Shown piece by piece: positions 5,664 through 11,549 of a stretch of DNA of 11,549 nt (position 1 is its first letter; each line of letters starts with the position of its first letter). Position numbers and translations under genes: made by a program. The notes under the pieces were generated by a model. The model did not search any database and was not told where the DNA came from. It saw only the letters and a list, made by a program, of their open reading frames with translations. Source of the stretch: Candidatus Krumholzibacteriota bacterium. Lineage in GTDB: Bacteria; Krumholzibacteriota; Krumholzibacteriia; Krumholzibacteriales; Krumholzibacteriaceae. The stretch covers positions 1 to 11,549 of the forward strand of contig DAOVFR010000051.1 in NCBI GenBank assembly GCA_030672805.1, read 5' to 3'.

Positions 5664-7448
5664 ATGAATCAACAGGCTAAAGGTGCTCCTGCGGATAACA
5701 TTGCGGGAGTATCGGTCAGGGCCAACCTGATCCGCCTCTTCAAGTATCTCAAGCCATACTGGCAGAAGCAATTATTCGCATTTATGTTTCTCTCTCTCGG
5801 AACCGGATCATCCCTCATTGTACCGCTGCTGGTAAAAAGGATCATTGACGTTGCGCTGCCCGATGGTGAACGGCAGCTTCTATTGAAACTCGTCTTTGCC
5901 ATGGCGGGATTCCACCTGTTCTACATGCTTTGCATGTTCATTACCGATTACCTGTTCCTGCGAGTCAGTAATGGAATCGTAATAGATCTTCGGCGCGACC
6001 TCAACGACAAACTCATTCGCCTTTCCATGGACTACTTTGGAAAAACGAAGGCTGGACAGATAATGTCACGTGTAATGGGAGACGTGGACTCGGTGCAAAC
6101 ACTCACAACAAACGCCTTCCTGATGCTGCTTACCGATTCCATGGCTGTGATCCTGATGCTCGCTTTCATGCTGTATCTCAGCTGGCAGATGACAATGATC
6201 AGTGCCGGAATATTTGTGGTTCTCGCATTAATCAACAAGGTTTTTAACAGGCGGCTGGTCGTATCAGCAAGGGAGAGCCGTTCCACGTATGCAAGGATCT
6301 CCGAAGATCTCCAGGAGGAGATCGCCGGTATCAGGGAAATAAAGGCGTTTACGTTTGAGAATTCAATGAGACGCACATTCCTGAAGACATTGATGCAATA
6401 TTACCGGGCAAATTTCAGAATAGGGATTTTGGGTTCTGTATCCCGCCAGTTGAGCATGCTCATTATCTCGATGGGACCGGTGATCGTATACGGCTACGGA
6501 GGGTTGGGGGTGATGGGTGGAGAATTCACCCTGGGCATGCTGGTCGCATTCATTGTTTACCTCGGCAGGATGTATACTTCCGTACAACGACTGACATTTC
6601 TGAATGTCCAGGCGCAGTCGGCAATGGGAGCCGTTGAACGGATCTTCGATCTGCTGGATACAAAACCTTCCGTTTACGATGGGGATGAGACCGTACAGGC
6701 AGCCGATATAAAGGGAGATGTGTTACTGGATAATGTGGCATTCAAATACGTGAAAGACGACGGTTCTGATATTCTTCGGGGATTCAACCTCCATCTTCGC
6801 CCCGGAGAGAAAGTGGCTCTTGTAGGCGCCAGTGGGGCTGGAAAAACGACCATTGTGAACCTTATCTGTCGTTTCTATGACGTTCAGGACGGTAGCGTCT
6901 TCATGGACGGAATCGACGTGAGAAAGATGAAGATCAGTGATCTGCGCAGACGGATCGGTCTTGTCCCACAGGACACATTCCTGTTCCATGCGAGTATTGA
7001 AGAAAATCTCAAGTTGGGCAAGCCGGATGCCACCCGTGAGGAAATAGAGAGAGCAGTCGCCATGGCTTATGCAGATGAGTTCATTTTCAAGCTGACCGAT
7101 GGTTTCGACTCGATTGTCGGTGAAAGGGGTATGAGACTGAGTGGGGGGCAAAAGCAGCGTCTTTCGATTGCTCGTGTTTTACTCAAGAATCCGCAGATCG
7201 TGATTTTCGATGAAGCCACTTCATCTCTTGATTCCGAATCTGAACGCCTCGTGAAGAACTCGATGGACAGGCTCAGGGAGGGACGAACGACACTTATCGT
7301 TTCCCACCGCCTGTCGACTGTAGTCGATGCGGATCGGATTATAGTTCTCGATAAGGGAGTGATTGTCGAGGAGGGAACCCACCAATCATTAATGGAAGCT
7401 GGTGGCACATATCTTAAGCTCTACGAACAACAGATGAGCGAACCTTAA
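5664..7448 (+). CDS. ABC exporter half-transporter (MsbA/peptide-exporter type)
   Basis: This 594-residue fused membrane-ATPase subunit would work as a homodimer in the inner membrane and is the likely exporter of the mature peptide. The N-terminal half has the six-helix exporter domain (about 30-315). The ATPase half has Walker A GASGAGKT (388-395), Q-loop VPQD (Q436), signature LSGGQ (492-496), Walker B VIFDEA (513-518) and the switch His in SHRLS (H548), all intact. There is no N-terminal C39 peptidase domain, so leader removal must be done by another enzyme; the adjacent gluzincin is the obvious candidate. ATG 5664 is chosen because AAGGTGG (5649-5655) precedes it by 8 bases. ATG 5640 in the same frame overlaps the peptidase stop and has no ribosome site. 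A lipid or drug exporter cannot be excluded by motifs, but context favours the peptide. Confidence 0.9.
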   Translation: MNQQAKGAPADNIAGVSVRANLIRLFKYLKPYWQKQLFAFMFLSLGTGSSLIVPLLVKRIIDVALPDGERQLLLKLVFAMAGFHLFYMLCMFITDYLFLRVSNGIVIDLRRDLNDKLIRLSMDYFGKTKAGQIMSRVMGDVDSVQTLTTNAFLMLLTDSMAVILMLAFMLYLSWQMTMISAGIFVVLALINKVFNRRLVVSARESRSTYARISEDLQEEIAGIREIKAFTFENSMRRTFLKTLMQYYRANFRIGILGSVSRQLSMLIISMGPVIVYGYGGLGVMGGEFTLGMLVAFIVYLGRMYTSVQRLTFLNVQAQSAMGAVERIFDLLDTKPSVYDGDETVQAADIKGDVLLDNVAFKYVKDDGSDILRGFNLHLRPGEKVALVGASGAGKTTIVNLICRFYDVQDGSVFMDGIDVRKMKISDLRRRIGLVPQDTFLFHASIEENLKLGKPDATREEIERAVAMAYADEFIFKLTDGFDSIVGERGMRLSGGQKQRLSIARVLLKNPQIVIFDEATSSLDSESERLVKNSMDRLREGRTTLIVSHRLSTVVDADRIIVLDKGVIVEEGTHQSLMEAGGTYLKLYEQQMSEP

Positions 7449-7475
7449 CTTGAAACGATGATTTCTTTCACCGGA

Positions 7476-7496
7476 TATAAATGTGACCATTCACAT
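7476..7496 (+). promoter_or_regulatory. Candidate -10 box with overlapping dyad upstream of mrfB
   Basis: TATAAA (7476-7481) is followed directly by ATGTGA-CCAT-TCACAT (7481-7496), a perfect 6-base inverted repeat with a 4-base centre. An operator overlapping a transcription start would look like this. TTGAAA at 7450-7455 is 20 bases upstream, too far for a normal -35. The half-sites resemble CRP-type TGTGA, but the spacing is two bases shorter than CRP or FNR sites. The regulator is unknown. Confidence 0.35.
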
Positions 7497-7582
7497 CGAG
7501 GGGAAAATATACGGTTTTCCGTGTTTCCTTGAGATACGTAACTGCAGGTACCGCGACCATTTCGACAGGATGAGCATCACTG

Positions 7583-8545
7583 ATGATCGACCGGCGCCGA
7601 CACAATCTCCGCAGCGATCTGGAAGCTCTCAAGAAAAAAGCTGAAGGGGTATTCGAGCCCCGGAAACACCGCAGCGGCGCCCCGCCGGATGGTCCGCGAC
7701 AGCCCGCCGCCCCGGGAACCGGCGTGGGGGACGAAGCGACCGGATGGGACACGCCGGCGGGCATGAAAAAGCCGGGACGTGCCCCGCTGCATCAGCCGTT
7801 CGTTCCGGGCCGTCGGCCCCCGGGCACGCTCGACGATCTCGTGACGGGGGAGGAGGTCGCCGCCGGGGGGGAATCCTTCTACCGTGTTCTGAAGGAAGCG
7901 GAACTTGTCTGGGAGCGGACCGCAACCTTCTTCCCCGAGTATCTCGAAGCCCTGTCGAACCCGTTCACGCCGGGGGAAGGGGTGCTGCGGCCGCTGCGGA
8001 TTCTCACCGAGACAGTGCCGGAGGAGATCTGCTACCTCGACATCGAGACAACGGGGCTTCGCATGTGCCCCCTCTTTCTAGTCGGGCTCATGTATCCCTC
8101 GGGAGGGAAGCTTGTCATCGATCAGCTAATGGCGAGGGATTACACCGAGGAGGCCGCCGTGCTGCGGTTTCTGGGCGGCGTGCTCACCCGTTTCACGGTA
8201 CTCGTCACCTTCAACGGACTGACATTTGACATTCCGTTCATAATGGATAGAATTAAGTACTCGGGTCTGGAGTTGTCTCTGCCGGCTCATCATGTCGATC
8301 TCCTTACGGTGGCGAGACGGACGATAGGGGACAGGACACCCAACCACAGGCTGCAGACGCTCGAGAGGTTCGTGTTGAACAGGAAAAGGATCGGGGACGT
8401 GCCGGGGAGCGAGATTCCCGGTGTATACCACGAGTTCGTGAGGACGGGCGACGCCGGCGATATCGCGGGCGTCATCCATCATAACCGTCTCGACCTCGTA
8501 TCGATGCTCCAGCTCGTCACACTCTTTCTCTCGGGGCGGGGGTGA
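7583..8545 (+). CDS. mrfB: DEDD-type exonuclease of the YprB/MrfB family
   Basis: This 320-residue RNase H-fold nuclease is the partner of the helicase encoded next. In Bacillus subtilis the corresponding YprB/YprA pair (MrfB/MrfA) acts in mitomycin C damage repair outside the UvrABC pathway. The acidic residues expected for a DEDD exonuclease are present: D153 and E155 in YLDIETTG, D216 in FNGLTFDIPFI, and D304 in HHNRLDLVSM with H300 nearby; HHVDLL (236-241) is also conserved-looking. Residues about 25-95 are Pro/Gly-rich and probably disordered. ATG 7583 is a reasonable start, with only a weak ACAGGA 12 bases away. It is separated from the ABC gene by 134 bases and overlaps or abuts the helicase gene. 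The family is clear; a repair role in this organism is inferred from orthology. Confidence 0.87.
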   Translation: MIDRRRHNLRSDLEALKKKAEGVFEPRKHRSGAPPDGPRQPAAPGTGVGDEATGWDTPAGMKKPGRAPLHQPFVPGRRPPGTLDDLVTGEEVAAGGESFYRVLKEAELVWERTATFFPEYLEALSNPFTPGEGVLRPLRILTETVPEEICYLDIETTGLRMCPLFLVGLMYPSGGKLVIDQLMARDYTEEAAVLRFLGGVLTRFTVLVTFNGLTFDIPFIMDRIKYSGLELSLPAHHVDLLTVARRTIGDRTPNHRLQTLERFVLNRKRIGDVPGSEIPGVYHEFVRTGDAGDIAGVIHHNRLDLVSMLQLVTLFLSGRG

Positions 8546-8580
8546 CGGGGAGTGACGCCAACCGGCAAGAAGGAGCGGTA

Positions 8581-11016
8581 GTGGACGTTTCGAAGTTTCT
8601 GAAAAAAGTGACGGCGGAGGATTTTTATCACGGCCAGGTGGTGCACAAGCATGCCATCCCCGTACGCGGCGCAAGGTATGGCGAGCTGACCGAACCCCTG
8701 CCGGCGGAACTCGTGCGTGTGCTCGAAAGAGACGGCATCGAAAAGCTCTACGTTCACCAGGTCGAGGCGGTATCGGCGCTGCGCAAGGGCCGGGACGTCG
8801 TGATAGTCACCTCTACGGCAAGCGGAAAGACCCTCTGCTATAACATACCCGTTCTCGAGCGGCTCGCGGTCGACGGCGAGAGCAGGGCGCTGTACCTGTA
8901 TCCGACGAAGGCGCTTGCCCAGGACCAGCTCCGCGTGCTGAAGCGTTACAGCGGCCCGGACGGCCTGAGCTTCGAGGCGGGCACGTACGATGGTGACACG
9001 CCAACGTCGCTCAGGCGCAAGCTGCGCGGTGAGGCGAGGATCCTGCTGACCAATCCCGACATGCTCCATTCTGGGATTCTCCCGAACCATTCGAAGTGGG
9101 CGGGGTTCTTTTCGCGGCTCAATTTCGTCGTTGTCGACGAGATCCATACCTACCGCGGCATCTTCGGCTCCCACGTGGCAAACGCGATGATGCGGCTGCA
9201 GCGTATCTGCGAGCATTACGGGTCGAGACCCGTCTTTGCAGCGTCGTCGGCGACGATCGCGAACCCGGGCGAGCATGCGGGCAAACTCCTCGGCAGGAAG
9301 ATGAAGGTCATCAAGCGCGACGGCGCCCCGCGCGGGCGCAAGCAGTTTCTTTTCTGGAACCCGCCGACGATCGACGTCGGTGATATGGAGCGGCGGAGCT
9401 CGAACATCGAGGCGGCCGATCTCGTCACGCGCCTCGTGCTTGACGACGTGCAGACGATTGCTTTCGTCAGGGCCCGTGTCGTGAGCGAGGTCATCACGAG
9501 GTATACGCGTGACGGGCTCGGGGAGCGCCGCGCACGCCTCCGGGACACCGTCTATCCGTACCGCGGGGGTTACCTTCCCGGGGAGCGTCGCGAGATAGAG
9601 CGCAAGCTCTTCGAGGGCGAACTCAAGGGTGTCATCAGCACCAATGCACTCGAGCTGGGTATCGACGTCGGCGCGCTCCAGGCGTCGATCATCGTCGGTT
9701 ACCCGGGAAGCATCGCCTCTGCCTGGCAGCAGGCAGGCCGGGCCGGACGGGGGAGCGAGGAGGCGCTCATAATTTTCATACCCTATAACACACCACTCGA
9801 TCAGTACCTCGCGAGGAACCCCGACTATTTTTTCGGAAGGAACCCGGAGAACGCGATCATCGATCCGGGAAACCCCCACATTCTTCTCGGGCACATCCGC
9901 GCGGCGGCGTTCGAGCTCCCGCTCGGCGCGAAGGAGGTCGAGGCGATGGGCGAATATGCGCCGGCCATCGCGGAGCTGCTCGAGGAGGAGCGCGAGCTGA
10001 ACTACGTCAAGGGGAGGTGGTACTGGAGGGGCAGGGGGTACCCGAGCGCCGACGTTAGCTTGCGAAACATCTCGCCCGATATCTACACGATCATCGACGA
10101 GAAGGAGGACAACACCGTCATCGGCACGATCGATGGTGCGAGCGCCTTCCAGCAGGTGCATCCCCAGGCGATCTATCTCCACGAGGCGGAGACCTACTTC
10201 GTCCGGGATCTCGACGTCGATAAAAAGATAGCCTTTGTCGAGAAGACGAACGTCGATTACTACACGCAGTCTATCACCGAGACCCAGGTCAAGGTCGACC
10301 GTGAGGAAAAAAGCATCGATTGGCGTATCAGCCGCCTTGCCTTCGGCGACGTTTCGGTGACCGATCTCACCTTCATGTTCCGGAAGATCAAGTTCGGCAG
10401 CCGCGACTCGATCGGCTACGGGAAGTGCGATCTGCCGCCGCAGGTGCTCGAGACGCAGGGTCTCTGGATCGTACCGCCGGCGGGAGTGCTGGCGCTGGTG
10501 AGGAACTGGGGGAGGGTTCCCGGAGAGGGGCTGCTCGGCCTCTCGAGCGTGCTGCGCGAGGTGGTGCCGCTGTTTGTCATGTGCGAGCCGCTCGATATCG
10601 GAACGACCGTGAACTCGCGCTCCACGTGGGGGCCGGCCATCTACCTTTACGACAAGTACCCCGGGGGGTTGGGCTTCTCGCTCAAGGCGTACGATCTCGT
10701 CGAGGAGATCATGCAGGCGGCGCTCGAACTGATTACCTCCTGTGCGTGCAAGCGGGGATGCCCTTCGTGCGTCGGCTCGCCCATCCCGCCCTTTTCCCAG
10801 CTCGACGCCGACGTGGGGGGCAGGGGAATGATACCGGACAAGGAGGCGGCGCTCGTGATTCTGCACCACCTGCTCGGGATGGAGCCGTACACGCCGCTGC
10901 CGTCCGAGCGTAAGTCCGGGGAGGAGGAGATCGAACGCCCGAAGGGCAAGCCGCTGCCCGCCGAACTCGAGGTCAAGCTCCGGGAGGGACTGCGGAAGAA
11001 ACGTGGACGTTCATAG
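8581..11016 (+). CDS. mrfA: DEAD/DEAH-box helicase with DUF1998 zinc domain, YprA/MrfA family
   Basis: This 811-residue superfamily 2 helicase is expected to unwind damaged DNA for the MrfB nuclease. Motifs in order: Q-motif YVHQVEA (57-63), Walker A TSTASGKT (77-84), PTKALAQDQ (108-116), DEIH (186-189), SAT (223-225), and motif VI QQAGRAGRG (383-391). The C-terminus has the zinc cluster C721-X-C723-X3-C727-X2-C730, the four-cysteine signature of the family's DUF1998/MZB domain. GTG 8581 is preferred because AAGGAG (8570-8575) lies 5 bases upstream. The same frame is open from GTG 8542, which overlaps the mrfB stop as GTGA, so a coupled start 13 codons longer is possible. All helicase motifs look intact. 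It is the last gene of the plus-strand series. Confidence 0.92.
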   Translation: MDVSKFLKKVTAEDFYHGQVVHKHAIPVRGARYGELTEPLPAELVRVLERDGIEKLYVHQVEAVSALRKGRDVVIVTSTASGKTLCYNIPVLERLAVDGESRALYLYPTKALAQDQLRVLKRYSGPDGLSFEAGTYDGDTPTSLRRKLRGEARILLTNPDMLHSGILPNHSKWAGFFSRLNFVVVDEIHTYRGIFGSHVANAMMRLQRICEHYGSRPVFAASSATIANPGEHAGKLLGRKMKVIKRDGAPRGRKQFLFWNPPTIDVGDMERRSSNIEAADLVTRLVLDDVQTIAFVRARVVSEVITRYTRDGLGERRARLRDTVYPYRGGYLPGERREIERKLFEGELKGVISTNALELGIDVGALQASIIVGYPGSIASAWQQAGRAGRGSEEALIIFIPYNTPLDQYLARNPDYFFGRNPENAIIDPGNPHILLGHIRAAAFELPLGAKEVEAMGEYAPAIAELLEEERELNYVKGRWYWRGRGYPSADVSLRNISPDIYTIIDEKEDNTVIGTIDGASAFQQVHPQAIYLHEAETYFVRDLDVDKKIAFVEKTNVDYYTQSITETQVKVDREEKSIDWRISRLAFGDVSVTDLTFMFRKIKFGSRDSIGYGKCDLPPQVLETQGLWIVPPAGVLALVRNWGRVPGEGLLGLSSVLREVVPLFVMCEPLDIGTTVNSRSTWGPAIYLYDKYPGGLGFSLKAYDLVEEIMQAALELITSCACKRGCPSCVGSPIPPFSQLDADVGGRGMIPDKEAALVILHHLLGMEPYTPLPSERKSGEEEIERPKGKPLPAELEVKLREGLRKKRGRS

Positions 11017-11118
11017 GCCGCGCACCCGCGTCATTCGGGCTTCAGCCCCTCGATAATGGATGCATCCACCTACCAGATGCCCGGGTTGCCACCCCCCGCG
11101 GGTCCTGTCGCCGGTCAT

Positions 11119-11153
11119 CCCCACCGTGCTCGCTTTCGCTGCGCGCGGTGGGG
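11119..11153. repeat. GC-rich hairpin between mrfA and the HNH gene
   Basis: CCCCACCGTGC (11119-11129) pairs with GCGCGGTGGGG (11143-11153), 11 pairs including one G-T, around a 13-base loop. It is followed by GGGGCCCC (11151-11158) and lies 39 bases past the HNH stop codon. No T-run follows in either direction, so a simple terminator is unlikely. It may belong to a dispersed palindromic repeat family accompanying HNH genes, but only one copy is visible here. Confidence 0.4.
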
Positions 11154-11191
11154 GCCCCGCTCGGCGCCACCCGCAGTGAGCTTTCACCCTA

Positions 11192-11549
11192 TCATTCAGT
11201 GCGGTAATACCTCTGCATGAACTCTTTCCCGTATGCCCGCTCCGCCTCCAGGCGGTTGTGTTCCGGGCACAGCAGCCTGAGATTGCCTGCTTTGTTACCC
11301 CCGCCCCTCGAATATGGCACGATATGATCTATTTCCAGGTTCCATCTCGATTCACACCTCACACCATCAGAGCCCACGAAGGTGCACTGACCTCCATCTC
11401 TTGTGAACACCTCGTCACGCACGGAACGGGGGATGAATCTCGTTTTCTCCGATTCATCACTATGTCTCTTTGTATCAGCAGGTTTTTTTGCCTCCTGCAC
11501 ATTCTTTGCAGCGCTTTTTCTCTCTTCTCGTCTTATTCTGCGGGTCATC
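11192..11549 (-). CDS. HNH endonuclease, C-terminal part (runs off the window)
   Basis: The C-terminal 118 codons encode a small HNH (beta-beta-alpha metal) nuclease domain. It contains RDGGQCTFVGSDGVRC (fragment residues 50-65), LEIDHIVPYSRGGG (71-84), NLRLLCPEHN (89-98) and RLEAERAYG. H75, N89 and H97 are the HNH residues. C55, C65 and C94 are probable structural zinc ligands, with H97's neighbourhood closing the site. A basic, low-complexity segment precedes the domain. An ATG lies at 11546-11548, one base from the edge, but related proteins known to me usually have further N-terminal sequence, so it is treated as internal and the gene as partial. It converges on mrfA. A DNase activity is likely; whether it is a mobile, defence or housekeeping nuclease cannot be told. 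Confidence 0.85.
   Translation of the reverse strand, partial: MTRRIRREERKSAAKNVQEAKKPADTKRHSDESEKTRFIPRSVRDEVFTRDGGQCTFVGSDGVRCESRWNLEIDHIVPYSRGGGNKAGNLRLLCPEHNRLEAERAYGKEFMQRYYRTE

Noticed and set aside
7481..7496. Canonical CRP or FNR site
   Set aside because: The half-sites resemble TGTGA/TCACA, but the centre is 4 bases where CRP needs 6 between these pentamers. Kept only as a generic dyad.
7502..7520. GGAAAA/TTTTCC hairpin as terminator of the cassette
   Set aside because: Only six mostly A-T pairs, and no clean T-run follows. It also lies downstream of the mrfB promoter candidate, where it would block mrfBA too.
8479..10869. Very long antisense open frame of 796 codons opposite mrfA
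   Set aside because: It is a shadow frame caused by GC-rich codon bias. The plus strand carries a complete helicase motif set over the same bases, and the antisense product shows no recognisable domain.

Overview
The window comes from a bacterium. The outer genes are GC-rich and belong to ordinary bacterial families (selenophosphate synthetase, QueH, an M23 endopeptidase, the MrfB/MrfA repair pair, an HNH nuclease). No rRNA, tRNA or CRISPR array was seen. I cannot name the phylum from sequence alone. Strong Shine-Dalgarno sites, GTG starts and the gene mix would suit an uncultured GC-rich Gram-negative lineage, but that is a guess.

Layout. Positions 1-471 (+) hold the 3' part of selD. Converging on it is a minus-strand pair: a membrane-anchored M23 peptidase (2427-1099) followed 3 bases later by queH (1095-502). 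A 340-base divergent intergenic region (2428-2767) separates this pair from a plus-strand cassette with visibly lower GC. That cassette contains a radical SAM/SPASM protein with a PqqD-like N-terminus (2768-4084), a 45-codon gene for a Cys/Trp/Pro-rich peptide behind a near-perfect Shine-Dalgarno site (4201-4338), a 301-base gap carrying a 15-bp hairpin (4496-4539), a TPR protein with a HEDTH metalloprotease motif (4640-5650), and an ABC exporter half-transporter without a C39 domain (5664-7448). High GC then resumes with mrfB (7583-8545) and mrfA (8581-11016), which encode an exonuclease/helicase repair pair. A GC-rich hairpin (11119-11153) and the C-terminal part of an HNH endonuclease on the minus strand (11192 to the edge) close the window.

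Working model. The central cassette looks like a complete biosynthetic system for a ribosomally made, post-translationally modified peptide (RiPP). The maturase would bind the leader through its N-terminal domain and crosslink the core (cysteines in CLPCSDC, then YCWPW, YCWPN, IWPWPK). The signal-less zinc peptidase would remove the leader in the cytoplasm, and the ABC protein would export the product. I do not recognise this precursor family. The genes and motifs are seen in the sequence; the chemistry, the order of steps and the product are inference.
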